From Nodularia sp. NIES-3585 (GTDB lineage Bacteria; Cyanobacteriota; Cyanobacteriia; Cyanobacteriales; Nostocaceae): 64,000 bases of DNA. The notes under the pieces are model-generated. The model made no database searches, had not been told where the DNA came from, and saw only the letters and a list, made by a program, of their open reading frames with translations. The DNA is taken from positions 5,360,429 through 5,424,428 of the forward strand of contig NZ_BDUB01000001.1 of the NCBI RefSeq assembly GCF_002218065.1, given 5' to 3'. Positions 42,748 to 51,453 of this stretch are shown here, piece after piece (positions within the stretch are counted from its first letter, which is position 1; every line of letters begins with the position of its first letter). The position numbers and the translations under genes were made by a program.

Positions 42748-44343
42748 CTAACTCAACTGGGCGACGAGTTGATTTTCTAAAAGCGTGTTATTAGTTAACA
42801 AATCCTCAACTGTGATGCGTAAAAAACGCTGTTCGTCCACTTGAAACAAAATTTTAATGCGATCGCTTCCCGGAAATCCCGGCGGTGTGAGTTGGGCGAT
42901 GGTTCTCGCACCGGCTTGATCATTTAGGGGTTTAACAGTGGTTACACCTGATTCTCGGCGGCGAGTAATTAAGCGATCGCCATCAAAATAAACTTCGGTG
43001 CTAGCTGTTTGTGATCCCAATTCCCCAATAATTAACTCAATGCTGGGTTGATTTTCTAAAGATGCACCTAAAACTAATTCCACTGACTCACTCATGGGGT
43101 AAGCCTGTCCAGTTTTAATAATGGAATGCCAATTGTGGCGCTGGTTGCGGCGATCCCAATAGCGCACACCATAACTATGATAGAGAAAATCTTTGATTTC
43201 CACACCTTGGGCTAACTGTAACGCACCTTGAGCGATCGCTTCAAAAGGACGTTCACACCGGATTTTTTCGGGCTGAAAATACTGTTTTACCCATGTCTGC
43301 ACTGCGGGTAATTGCACAGTCCCACCAACTAACAACACGGCGTTAATATCTGCAACTTCTATCCCCTGTCTTCGTGCTTGCTGTAATAAACTCGTCATCG
43401 ACTCATCTAATTGGGTAAAAAATCCCTGTTCTTTGAGGATATTGTCTAAACCTTCGCGGTTGAGTGACAATTCATAGCTTTCAAAATTCTCATCATCAAA
43501 ATAAACTTCACTAGCTTGGTTTTGGGTTGATAGTTGAATTTTTACCCGTTCGGCTAATCTGGTCGTCAAGGGTGTCACCGCTAGTCTTTGAGTTTTGGCA
43601 AAGTAATCGGCTAACCAATCATCAATATCAGTGCCGCCCAGATTCTGCCCTGCTTTAGCTAATACACGGGCTATTTTAGCTTTTTGGCGGGAATTGTCAC
43701 CGAGGGATTTATTACCCCATTTGAGGAGAAATCCTACAGGCTTTTGATTCTGCACACTTTGATCCAAGCGCACCAGGGATAAGTCTAATGTACCACCGCC
43801 AAAGTCAATCACCAAGAGAATTTCTTGGTCTGCTAAACCGTAACCCAAAGCTGCGGCTGTGGGTTCATCTACCATCTGCACTCTTTCCACGGGGAGGGCT
43901 TGGCAAACTTTGCTTAACCAGTGACGATAAGCTTCAAAGCTGTCTACGGGTACTGTTAAGACGAGAGAATCTAAACCTCCTTGCATAGGTGCGAGTTTTT
44001 CAATTACTTGTGTGAGGAATAATTGCCCTACTTGCTCAAAGGTGATATTTTCGCCATCTAGTTCTGGTAAAAAACCTTGAATATCTGCACCAATTCCCCG
44101 TTTGAAGCTGCGGAAAAATCGCGTGTCGTTTTTGAGGTCAAAACCGCGATCGCGTACTTCTTGACCTACTAAAACTTTACCCCGTGTTGCATCTTCTATA
44201 TACACGAGGCTGGGAATTAGTGGCGGGTTGAGGCTTTGCTGAATTGATAAACCCGGTATAGTCAGGGTTTCCGGCTGCTGGGTGACGGGGTTCCAACGAG
44301 CAATAACTGTGTTGCTTGTACCAAAATCTATAGCTATACCCAT
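42748..44343 (-). CDS. Hsp70 family protein (DnaK-like)
   Basis: A 531-residue actin-fold chaperone-like protein. ATPase motifs are present: GIAIDFGTSNTVIA at the N-terminus, VDEPTAAALGYGLADQEILLVIDFGGGTLDLSLV around 160-192, and VLLVGGTVQLPAVQTWV around 330. The C-terminal 130 residues are a shortened substrate-binding-like beta region without the usual helical lid, and the DnaK GGMT-type end is absent, so this is one of the non-canonical Hsp70s common in cyanobacteria. Client and co-chaperone are unknown. Confidence 0.92.
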   Translation of the reverse strand: MGIAIDFGTSNTVIARWNPVTQQPETLTIPGLSIQQSLNPPLIPSLVYIEDATRGKVLVGQEVRDRGFDLKNDTRFFRSFKRGIGADIQGFLPELDGENITFEQVGQLFLTQVIEKLAPMQGGLDSLVLTVPVDSFEAYRHWLSKVCQALPVERVQMVDEPTAAALGYGLADQEILLVIDFGGGTLDLSLVRLDQSVQNQKPVGFLLKWGNKSLGDNSRQKAKIARVLAKAGQNLGGTDIDDWLADYFAKTQRLAVTPLTTRLAERVKIQLSTQNQASEVYFDDENFESYELSLNREGLDNILKEQGFFTQLDESMTSLLQQARRQGIEVADINAVLLVGGTVQLPAVQTWVKQYFQPEKIRCERPFEAIAQGALQLAQGVEIKDFLYHSYGVRYWDRRNQRHNWHSIIKTGQAYPMSESVELVLGASLENQPSIELIIGELGSQTASTEVYFDGDRLITRRRESGVTTVKPLNDQAGARTIAQLTPPGFPGSDRIKILFQVDEQRFLRITVEDLLTNNTLLENQLVAQLS

Positions 44344-44395
44344 ATCTTTTTATTTATTTCGCGCAAAGGCGCAAAGGCGCAAAGTGTTTTTAAGG

Positions 44396-45343
44396 TTATT
44401 GTCCCATAAGCCACCAAGAGCGCAAATGTGCGATCGCTTCTTCTTTGTGTTTGGCTTCTACTTCTATCCAGGGGGCTTCATAATAAACTTGGGGCATAGC
44501 GGTGATTAAGTTACTATGCTTTCTGTCGTTAAAAGCGGTTTCACCATTGGAAATATGAACTAATTGCCAATCTGGGTTAGCCCAAGTTTCTCTTGCTGCG
44601 TAAAACATAGACGCTACACTGGGATGATCATAGCTATCTAATTTTTCATGACAAATTTGGTGATGAGCATCGAATACCATTGGGATACCAGTCTGCTCAC
44701 ACACTGCTAAAATTTCCTCAGAACTGTAGGCGTATTCGTCGTTTTCTAGAGTTAAACGATTTTTAATTGCTTCTGGTAATTCTGAGATTACTTTAATTAG
44801 TTCTGCTGGGCGTTGAGATTTTCCACCGTGAATATTCATCAATGACCAAGGAGAACGAGGTAAGCCTAATAAATCGAGTGTCAGGGCGTGTCGTTCTAAA
44901 ATTTTGATACTTGTTTTCACGATTTCAGCAGAATCAGAACTCAGCACTACAAATTGATCTGGGTGCAGCACCATTCTAATATCCAATGCTTGCGACTTTT
45001 GACCAATTTTGCTTAAATCTGGACTCATTTCCTCTAATATATTCGCGCCGATTTCGTCTTCCATGTCACTCATGGGAAATAAAGCCGAAGTCATGCGATA
45101 CAGCCGAATATTATTTTCTTGACAAAAAGACAATGCTGCATCTAAGCGCTGCAAGTTATCTTGATAAAGTTCTCTTAAAACAGTTTCGCGTTCTTTGAGA
45201 GAGAGTTTTAAGTAACGCGTGCGTGTCATAGCCCGAAAGCGCACCTGCTTAGATATAGTTACACAAACCAGTCCTAAATATGGTGGAGATGGTTTTTGTG
45301 CTTGTTCTAGATGCGGTTGATTTTGAATTTGGATTGCAGTCAT
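44396..45343 (-). CDS. uvsE: UV damage endonuclease UvsE
   Basis: UvsE/UVDE nicks DNA 5' of pyrimidine dimers and other lesions in alternative excision repair. The 315-residue TIM-barrel protein shows the family motifs LGLVCVTISKQVRFRAMTRT at the start, NIRLYRMTSALFPMSD, RMVLHPDQFVVLSS, NIHGGKSQRPAEL, LTLENDEYAYSSEEILAVCE, VFDAHHQICHE and VHISNGETAFNDRKHS with the metal-binding His, Glu and Asp residues. The length matches. A large palindrome (45365-45458) separates it from the Uma2 gene. Confidence 0.95.
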   Translation of the reverse strand: MTAIQIQNQPHLEQAQKPSPPYLGLVCVTISKQVRFRAMTRTRYLKLSLKERETVLRELYQDNLQRLDAALSFCQENNIRLYRMTSALFPMSDMEDEIGANILEEMSPDLSKIGQKSQALDIRMVLHPDQFVVLSSDSAEIVKTSIKILERHALTLDLLGLPRSPWSLMNIHGGKSQRPAELIKVISELPEAIKNRLTLENDEYAYSSEEILAVCEQTGIPMVFDAHHQICHEKLDSYDHPSVASMFYAARETWANPDWQLVHISNGETAFNDRKHSNLITAMPQVYYEAPWIEVEAKHKEEAIAHLRSWWLMGQ

Positions 45344-45364
45344 TAACTAAAATTAATAATTACT

Positions 45365-45466
45365 GTAGGTTGGGTTGAGCGAAGGAAACGCAACATTTCC
45401 AAGATAGCTAATATTCCCAAAATATTTGTTGGGTTGCGCTGCGCTTAACCCAACCTACGTTTTTTC
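45365..45466. terminator. Long palindromic repeat with T-run, likely terminator
   Basis: GTAGGTTGGGTT (45365-45376) pairs with AACCCAACCTAC (45447-45458), with further pairing inside, and GTTTTTT follows on the plus strand. This GTAGGTTGGGTTGAGCGAA-type palindrome is a common cyanobacterial dispersed repeat. It lies between two minus-strand genes and could insulate them. Confidence 0.6.
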
Positions 45467-45477
45467 TGGCCTCTTTC

Positions 45478-46182
45478 TCACGCTTCTGGTTCAACACCCA
45501 AAGCACGCAATTGTGCTGTTAAGCGTTCAGCCCTTTCTTCACCAGTCAATAACAAATTACCTTGCAAATCCCACCAACGCAGCCAGGGTAATTCCATATT
45601 GTGGTATTCGCCTTGCCAAATACCTAACTCAACTCCCAAATGAGGTATAGGATAATGTCCACGCTCATTTGCTGGTAATGGCTGATACTGTCCTTCAATT
45701 AGATGATAAACTTCTACACTGGCTTTTTTCGCTTCATAAATGCCATAGAAGGGAGGGCGAATTACCTGCTCATAAATCCAAAATTTTCCCTTCCAAGGAG
45801 TTTTGTCTCGCTCCTCGCTACCATCCCCAGAGACAAATTCTAATACAATCAACGGGGCAATAAATTCTCGCCACAGCACGTAAGAGCGTCGCGTTTGTCC
45901 ATCCAGTAAAGGTGGTACATTCGGGACATAAAACCAGTCGGGAGCTTCTGCGCCTTTTTCTGGGGGGTCAGTCATGCGCCAGTAAATACCGCTATCTTGA
46001 CCAATACAGTACTGCCCATCGGGGTGAAGTTTTTGCAGTATTGGTTTAATGGAGTCAGTTAGTAGAATGCTTTGGGGATGTTCCTGAAAATTTTTCACAA
46101 AAGTGCCATCAGACTCTGGTAGCTGAGTATGGTCTGGGAATGGGGTGAGTTCTTCAGTGACTGGATTGGTTGCAGAGGTCAT
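45478..46182 (-). CDS. Uma2 family endonuclease-like protein
   Basis: A 234-residue Uma2 (DUF820) protein with the PD-(D/E)XK-like core: PDWFYVPNVPPLLDGQTRRS, VLEFVSGDGSEERDKTPWKGKFWIYEQ and PPFYGIYEAKKASVEVYHL. These genes are numerous in cyanobacteria; the family is thought to be nuclease-like, with functions mostly unknown. An extended C-terminus (WLRWWDLQGNLLLTGEERAERLTAQLRALGVEPEA) is the usual coiled helix of this group. It is a single gene downstream of the PIN/FitA operon in the opposite end-to-start sense, 77 bp apart. Confidence 0.88.
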   Translation of the reverse strand: MTSATNPVTEELTPFPDHTQLPESDGTFVKNFQEHPQSILLTDSIKPILQKLHPDGQYCIGQDSGIYWRMTDPPEKGAEAPDWFYVPNVPPLLDGQTRRSYVLWREFIAPLIVLEFVSGDGSEERDKTPWKGKFWIYEQVIRPPFYGIYEAKKASVEVYHLIEGQYQPLPANERGHYPIPHLGVELGIWQGEYHNMELPWLRWWDLQGNLLLTGEERAERLTAQLRALGVEPEA

Positions 46183-46259
46183 AAAGCTACCTTTGCTTAG
46201 GAGTGAGGGTTGTATTTAGTCTAGCAGTGAAAGGAGGGGCTTGACGCTGGCATCTGACT

Positions 46260-46679
46260 TTAAATATTCTCCACCCACAGAAGATTATTGATGTAAGTAG
46301 TGTTTTGCAGCGCATTGTAAAATTTCTCGTCTGCTGTCACCATCTGGCATTGTTGCGTCACAGCAAGAGCAAGGTAAAAACAATCATACACTGCGCGATC
46401 ATTCTCAAGGGCAATATCTAGAGCAAGTAGCATCAATGGCTGAGATAAGCAAACTTCTACAGGAAATGCATTTAAATCTGCCAAAGTTTGCCGTGCATTC
46501 TCAACAGTATCTTCGCCGCGACGTACTCGTTTCCACAAAACATTTGCCACTTCTGCGAAGAAAAAATCTGGAACTAAAAAAGTATGGTTACTTGCCAGTA
46601 AACGCCTAGCTGCATCAGAGTGGACTTCAGGCACAAACCATTTTATGGCAACGCTGGCATCTAAAACATACTTGCTCAC
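46260..46679 (-). CDS. VapC/FitB-type PIN toxin
   Basis: A 139-residue PIN ribonuclease. It shows the first acid in YVLDASVAIKWF, the second in PDFFFAEVANVLWKRV and the third and fourth in DRAVYDCFYLALAVTQQCQMVTADEKF, so the four-acid active site appears intact. The length is typical. Its start overlaps the end of the antitoxin gene by 4 bp, the normal toxin-antitoxin coupling. Toxins of this group cut tRNA or rRNA when the antitoxin is lost. It is the only complete PIN system of this type in the window; two others are remnants. Confidence 0.93.
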   Translation of the reverse strand: MSKYVLDASVAIKWFVPEVHSDAARRLLASNHTFLVPDFFFAEVANVLWKRVRRGEDTVENARQTLADLNAFPVEVCLSQPLMLLALDIALENDRAVYDCFYLALAVTQQCQMVTADEKFYNALQNTTYINNLLWVENI

Positions 46680-46930
46680 CGTTCTCTATCCTCACGGATG
46701 AGTTCCGTACTGTCACTGAAATGTTTTCCTGCATATCTTACCTGAGCGCGTGCTACTGCTTCTCTAGCTTTTTCCATATCGCCGCCACTGTGGTAGTGTG
46801 TTGCTGTTTCACTCGCTTGTTGCAGGATGTGTTTTAATTCCTCTTGCAAAGACCTACCGTGTTCTTTGGCGAGAGTTTCTAGCTTTTCGAGAATCAAGGG
46901 GTCTAAATTTTCAACTAAGATTTGAGCCAT
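46676..46930 (-). CDS. FitA/VapB-type ribbon-helix-helix antitoxin
   Basis: An 84-residue antitoxin. The N-terminal Arc-like ribbon-helix-helix reads AQILVENLDPLILEKLETLA and KEHGRSLQEELKHILQQA, typical of FitA (plasmid stability protein) antitoxins. The C-terminal part, which would wrap the toxin, is charged (REAVARAQVRYAGKHFSDST). It precedes the PIN toxin with a 4-bp overlap and probably represses the operon together with it. Confidence 0.92.
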   Translation of the reverse strand: MAQILVENLDPLILEKLETLAKEHGRSLQEELKHILQQASETATHYHSGGDMEKAREAVARAQVRYAGKHFSDSTELIREDRER

Positions 46931-47017
46931 AATTTCAGGTTTTTTTAGTCGCTTCTATTTAATATTTTAGGCTTTACTGATGGAAAGTATGAATTAGGCT
47001 CGCGCATGATTGCGCTA

Positions 47018-47566
47018 AATCGATAGTAACGACCACAGAAAAGCTAAAAAATAAACTTTTGACTTTTGATTTTTGACTTCTCCAACGGGGTCACTAGGTA
47101 TCGGATTTATGAGATTTATGAAATGTTAATTATTGCGTGGGAAAGGTGGTGGTGATAAATGGTTAAAAATTTTTGACAGCTTTAAAAGTTACAATTTATA
47201 AGTCTCTTCAAGTCGTTCAAAGAGATAAGTAGCCTTCTTATCCACGCTAACATAGACAAAATGCCCTATCTTATCACGCCATTCCTCTTTGTGGAACCCC
47301 AAGAGTTTCGGCAGCAGTGGTAAGTGTCCCGGTAAAGTAGAGGTGGTATATTTTACTTTTATATGCGAATCTTTAAACTGTCTATTTTCCATGCTCCACC
47401 CCACGCGATCGCCTACGCGTTTAACAGCTTCGTAATTTTCGTCATCTTCATCCCTCACTCTACCACCAAAACGTTCATATATCCATCTGAATGGGACGAG
47501 AGCCTTCTTAAAAGGCGAACTTGTTCGACTTCCTTCTAAGATTCCACCCTCTTCAAGATATATTCT
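47018..47566 (-). repeat. Left copy of a diverged [four-helix end - heptamer - GUN4] duplication
   Basis: The segment matches 53862-54273 in order and orientation: GCTAAATCGATAGTAACG and AAAGCT...AATAAACTTTTGAC (compare GCTAAATCGATTGTAACG near 53862), the TTTTGAC heptamer repeat, CGGGGTCACTAGGTATCGGA against GGGGCTGCCAGGTATCGGAA, then the GUN4 3' end. The match begins within the 3' end of the four-helix-bundle gene, so the duplicated unit once included it. Divergence is marked by many substitutions and small indels. Confidence 0.75.
47189..47566 (-). pseudogene. GUN4-domain fragment
   Basis: A frame running from after an in-frame TAA (47567) to 47189. It reads RIYLEEGGILEGSRTSSPFK and later RVGDRVGWSMENRQFKDSHI and TTSTLPGHLPLLPKLLGFHK, the C-terminal GUN4 pattern (compare RVGWRVNGSW and SPRGHLP in the gene at 54028). 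The N-terminal GUN4 helices (D-L-R-x-I-D-x-L-W) are missing. A GTG at 47458 could start an 89-residue product. GUN4 domains bind protoporphyrin and stimulate chelatase; this remnant lacks half of the fold. Confidence 0.7.
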
Positions 47567-47587
47567 TTATCCACGGAGCAAAAGATT

Positions 47588-47803
47588 ATGAAAGACAAGC
47601 AATCATCAGACTCTCAGAAATTTGTAGGTAATCTCAAGAATGGAATTTGGCTATTTGGTCTTTCATCTTGGGTATTTGGAATCACAGACCGCAGCATCGC
47701 TTCCTTTGCGGATGGCTATCTATCTGCTTTGGATTTAACGCAACTATTTACAGCTGCTACCTTCTTTACAGCATGGTTATTTTTGAAACCCACAAGGGTT
47801 TAA
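47588..47803 (+). CDS. Small hypothetical membrane protein
   Basis: A 71-residue frame with a hydrophilic start and two hydrophobic stretches (NGIWLFGLSSWVFGI and LTQLFTAATFFTAWLFL), unrecognised. A GGAG lies about 11 bp upstream of ATG 47588, which favours translation. It is divergent from the GUN4 fragment. It could be a real small membrane protein of this accessory islet, but coding evidence is modest. Confidence 0.4.
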   Translation: MKDKQSSDSQKFVGNLKNGIWLFGLSSWVFGITDRSIASFADGYLSALDLTQLFTAATFFTAWLFLKPTRV

Positions 47804-48338
47804 GTAATTCAAATTTAATTTAGAATTGGGAGTGCGCTGAAAAGTGCGTCTATGTTTGCTCACAGATAAAAGCCGGGGTAATTCTGCGAAAACCGATGAA
47901 TTACGCCGATTTTTAATTTGCAAGGTTGCCAAAGTTATCGAACCAGTGAACAGTTATCAGGCAGATGATTGAAGATTGAAACCCGCCACCAACTGCTGGG
48001 ATATTTAAACGGTGCGAATAAAACTGATAACTTTTAAAATATTTTTCTGACAATAAATTCATCAAGATTAGTGCTGTAATGCTTATCTTGTAGGCAATTT
48101 GACAGCAAATCTACTATTCAAACTATCCTCAAAAATTGCTTTTTGTAGCATATATTACTTTTTACCTGTTCATGGCTTCCAACTGTTCACCCTTTAGACA
48201 GACGAGTAAAAAAAACCAACAGGTTACATTTTTGAGCTATGTGTGCTTTTATTGTGCATGAAAAAATGCATATTTTAAGTTCATTAGTCCATTGAAAATT
48301 ATCGAAAATCAACATAAGCATTTTGGAGCTTGGCAAAA
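47804..48338. other. Intergenic stretch, about 530 bp, no gene recognised
   Basis: AT-rich DNA between the small membrane protein and the GT2 gene. I see no ORF with coding character, no tRNA and no clear repeat; the last 100 bp presumably carry the GT2 promoter. Confidence 0.5.
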
Positions 48339-49169
48339 GTGAAATTTTACTTTTCAGGATTTTTAACTCAACCAGAGGTACAAACCCACGTCTCTCATAG
48401 GCACATCACGAAAGTTGCAATTATTACTGAGTTTAATGAAAATTTAAATTCTCTGTGTTCAGTGCTAGAAGATATTAGCAAACTGAAATTATATCAGACA
48501 AAAATTGATATCTATATTGTAGATAATGCTTCAGATAACAGGAGGCAAGCTTATTTAGATAAATTTAAATTTGCTCATATCAAATTTCTCTATCCAGGTA
48601 AAAAGTTAGGTGATTCTGGCAGTTTTTATTATGGTTTACAATATGTGAGTAAACTTAAATATGATTATATCTGGCTACTTGAGGATGATGTGCGTCTAGA
48701 CCCTTTGGCTCTCAGCACACTGATTACAACCTTACAAGACCATGATGAAGTGGGCTTAGTGGGTTCTCAAATTTATCACCGGAAAGAACCTAATACTATT
48801 CAAGAATTTGGTAGCTTGATTAATGGTGAACATCCACAATCAAAAACAATATTTAGCAGACACTACCATATTTTAAGTGAGGAATTATTAAATAATCAAC
48901 CTTATGTTAGGGTGGAGACTTGTGCAGCTAAATCGCTTTTATTGCGACATCAAGTTTTGCAATATATTGGAGTGTTTAAAAATGCTTGTCTTTCTTTTGA
49001 TAATGTGGATTTGTCTTTACAAGTTAGAAAAGCTGGTTGGCTGATTGCTGTTAATCCTAGTTCAATTATTTGGGACAATTCACCTGATTGGGAATTCTGT
49101 CCTTGGATTGATTATTTCAATGAATGTAATCTTTATTATTGGCAAAAGTACAGACCGGACAATTTATAG
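48339..49169 (+). CDS. Glycosyltransferase family 2 (galactofuranosyltransferase-like)
   Basis: A 276-residue GT-A glycosyltransferase: KVAIITEFNENLNSLCSVL, the nucleotide-binding IDIYIVDNASDNR, YPGKKLGDSGSFYYGLQYVS, the metal-binding IWLLEDDVRLDPLALS (D-D-x) and, further on, FDNVDLSLQVRKAGW. The EDDV and FDNVDLS forms resemble the GlfT2-like group, which fits the UDP-galactopyranose mutase gene next to it. GTG 48339 has GGAG 10 bp upstream and is preferred over TTG 48330. The frame stops at 49169, but a plausible continuation lies in another frame up to 49270 (GSFVNYQTDVVDILVNSLAI), suggesting a frameshift. Confidence 0.85.
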   Translation: MKFYFSGFLTQPEVQTHVSHRHITKVAIITEFNENLNSLCSVLEDISKLKLYQTKIDIYIVDNASDNRRQAYLDKFKFAHIKFLYPGKKLGDSGSFYYGLQYVSKLKYDYIWLLEDDVRLDPLALSTLITTLQDHDEVGLVGSQIYHRKEPNTIQEFGSLINGEHPQSKTIFSRHYHILSEELLNNQPYVRVETCAAKSLLLRHQVLQYIGVFKNACLSFDNVDLSLQVRKAGWLIAVNPSSIIWDNSPDWEFCPWIDYFNECNLYYWQKYRPDNL

Positions 49170-49359
49170 CAACAGGTAGTTTTGTCAACTATCAAACAGA
49201 TGTGGTAGATATTCTGGTAAATTCGTTAGCTATTACTGCACGATTAGGCTTTGCAGTCAATCACTACTGAGATATAACTGAGCAAATTCCACCGTAACTA
49301 CTGCATTTACCTCTGCGTGACTCTACGTTTAAAAACATACCAAGTATTTTCCGGAAAAT

Positions 49360-51180
49360 ATGGCAATTGATTGTAGTTTTACTACCTTGACCTCGGAGAC
49401 TCCTGAGATAGTTTGCCTGTCTAATTTGCGTTGGTATTCTGTTCACCCCAGATTAAAACACATTTTAAGTCGCTGTACTTCACAAAGGCGAGTATTTTTT
49501 ATCGAGCAGGTAATTTTTACTGACCAATTGTTGGGGCGTTTAGATGTCAGACAAGACAAGAGTGGCTTAGTGGTGGTGATTCCATCTCTGCCAAAAAGAC
49601 TGAGTGAGGAGGATATAAACGCAGATTTACAGAAATTGATCAATGCTTTTTTTCAAGAGAATCATATTGACAATTACATTCTTTGGTACTGTACATCAAA
49701 AGCGATCGCCTTTACCCGCAACCTGCAACCCCAGGCGGTGATATACGATTGCATGGATGAGTTACCCACAATTAAAAGCATACCTCCGGCTCTCCAGGAA
49801 TACGAGAGTGAAATGTTCTCTCTTGCAGACTTGGTGTTTATTATCGGTGAACAAAGTAGCGAAGCAATTCAGATACATCAGCACCCGAATATCTATGCGT
49901 TTCCCAGTAGCGATGATTGCAATGTCTCCGACGGGCTATACCTACGCACTTGGACTACAATGATGAAGCTGATAGATTTTGCCATTGCTGCACGTCAGAA
50001 TGAAAATACAAGCCATTCTAATAAGGCAATACAGGGTGAAAAACCAGCAGCAACCTTGAAAACAGATTGGCAATTTGATTACTTAATTGTGGGCGCGGGA
50101 TTTTCTGGAAGCGTGATGGCGGAACGTTTGGCGCGTCACTGTGGTAAAAAGGTGCTGGTTGTGGAGAAGCGCAATCACATTGGTGGTAATGCTTACGATT
50201 ATTATGATCATCATGGCATTCTCGTACACAAATACGGCCCCCAGATATTTCATACCGATTCTCAGGAAGTCTTTGAATACCTTTCACAGTTTACTCAGTG
50301 GCGACCTTACGAACATCGGGTTTTGAGTAGCGTCGATGGTCAAATGTTGCCTCTCCCCATTAATCTGGACACCATTAACCAACTCTATGGGATGAACCTA
50401 AATTCATTTGAGGTGGATGAGTTCTTCAAATGTATTGCGGAACCGAAAGAATACATCCGCACGTCAGAAGATGTCATAGTCAGCAAGGTTGGTAAAGAAC
50501 TGTATCAAAAATTCTTCCAAGGCTACACTCGCAAGCAATGGGGACTCGACCCTTCTGAGTTAGATAAATCAGTTATTGCTAGGGTTCCCACCCGTACTAA
50601 CCGCGACAACCGATATTTTAACGACACCTATCAAGCAATGCCTCTGCACGGTTATACTCGGATGTTCGAGAAGATGTTAGACCATCCGAATATTAAGGTG
50701 ATGCTGAATACTGATTACCGGGAAATTAAGCAGGTAATCCCTTGGCGTGAGATGGTTTATACGGGGGCGATTGATGAATTTTTCGATTATCGTTATGGCA
50801 AATTACCTTATAGGTCTATTCATTTCCAGCATGAGACACATAATACTTCTGTGTTTCAACCAGCGCCAGTGATTAACTATCCCAATGAACATTTATATAC
50901 CCGTGTCACAGAGTTTAAGTATTTAACTGGACAGGAACACAATAAAACTAGCATCGTTTATGAGTTTCCCCAGGCGGAAGGTGAACCGTATTATCCTGTA
51001 CCCCGTCCTGAGAATTATGAAATTTACAAAAAATACAAGGCGTTGGCAGATGCGATGCTAGGGGTGTATTTTGTGGGTAGGTTAGCGACTTATAAATATT
51101 ACAATATAGATGAATGTGTGGCTCAGGCTCTTTATGTGTATCAGCAAATCAAGTCCATGAAAATGGTAAATAGTAATTAG
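49360..51180 (+). CDS. glf: Fusion: glycosyltransferase N-domain remnant + UDP-galactopyranose mutase
   Basis: A 606-residue two-part protein. Residues 1-185 look like the first Rossmann domain of a GT4-type glycosyltransferase (TPEIVCLSNLRWYSVHPRLK, AVIYDCMDELPTIKS, ADLVFIIGEQSSEAI); residues 193-211 (YLRTWTTMMKLIDFAIAARQ) resemble such an enzyme's C-terminal helix, so its second domain seems deleted. From 238 on it is Glf: FAD motif YLIVGAGFSGSVMAERLA, then EKRNHIGGNAYDYY, GPQIFHTDSQEVF, GYTRKQWGLDP and the end YFVGRLATYKYYNIDECVAQ. Glf interconverts UDP-Galp and UDP-Galf. The frame is continuous. Confidence 0.92.
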   Translation: MAIDCSFTTLTSETPEIVCLSNLRWYSVHPRLKHILSRCTSQRRVFFIEQVIFTDQLLGRLDVRQDKSGLVVVIPSLPKRLSEEDINADLQKLINAFFQENHIDNYILWYCTSKAIAFTRNLQPQAVIYDCMDELPTIKSIPPALQEYESEMFSLADLVFIIGEQSSEAIQIHQHPNIYAFPSSDDCNVSDGLYLRTWTTMMKLIDFAIAARQNENTSHSNKAIQGEKPAATLKTDWQFDYLIVGAGFSGSVMAERLARHCGKKVLVVEKRNHIGGNAYDYYDHHGILVHKYGPQIFHTDSQEVFEYLSQFTQWRPYEHRVLSSVDGQMLPLPINLDTINQLYGMNLNSFEVDEFFKCIAEPKEYIRTSEDVIVSKVGKELYQKFFQGYTRKQWGLDPSELDKSVIARVPTRTNRDNRYFNDTYQAMPLHGYTRMFEKMLDHPNIKVMLNTDYREIKQVIPWREMVYTGAIDEFFDYRYGKLPYRSIHFQHETHNTSVFQPAPVINYPNEHLYTRVTEFKYLTGQEHNKTSIVYEFPQAEGEPYYPVPRPENYEIYKKYKALADAMLGVYFVGRLATYKYYNIDECVAQALYVYQQIKSMKMVNSN

Positions 51181-51234
51181 TTTTAAAGCACCTTGTAGAG
51201 ACGGCAATTTATCGCGGCTCAAAAATGTGATAAA

Positions 51235-51265
51235 GATCCCCGACTTCTTTAAGAAGTCGGGGATC
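51235..51265. terminator. Perfect 15-bp inverted repeat after glf
   Basis: GATCCCCGACTTCTT, one T, then AAGAAGTCGGGGATC. It lies 55 bp after the glf fusion stop. There is no T-run, but such a stem would block exonucleases or transcription. The CCCCGACTTCTT palindrome is a frequent dispersed repeat in cyanobacteria. Confidence 0.7.
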
Positions 51266-51322
51266 TGAAAACCTCGCTGTTGTGATATATTTCACTTTTA
51301 AAGGATTCTTAAGAAGAGGATT

Positions 51323-51433
51323 ATGCCTCGCCCAAAACGCAATTTACAATCAGGTTTCTGCTATCACATCACTACTCGCTGCCCCGTTGGGGAAGTTAAA
51401 AGTCAAAAGTCAAAAGTCAAAAATAATAATTGA
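51323..51433 (+). pseudogene. REP-associated tyrosine transposase (RAYT) N-terminal stub
   Basis: ATG 51323 opens MPRPKRNLQSGFCYHITTRC, the hallmark N-terminus of Y1/RAYT transposases, which act on short palindromic repeats. After codon 20 the frame runs into CCCCGTTGGGG and the AAAAGTC heptamer repeat (51396-51425) and stops at 51433. The catalytic HUH and tyrosine motifs are lost. The junction between transposase and repeat is therefore at about 51383. Confidence 0.7.
51383..51427. repeat. AAAAGTC heptamer repeat with CCCC/GGGG hairpin, inverted copy
   Basis: CCCCGTTGGGGAAGTT followed by AAAAGTC units is the reverse complement of the elements at 47055-47090 and 53903-53945 (TTTTGAC units, then CTTCCCCGAAGGGG). 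Three copies within 7 kb mark the break points of this islet. Confidence 0.8.
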
Positions 51434-51453
51434 GGTTTGATATACTTTTTAAT

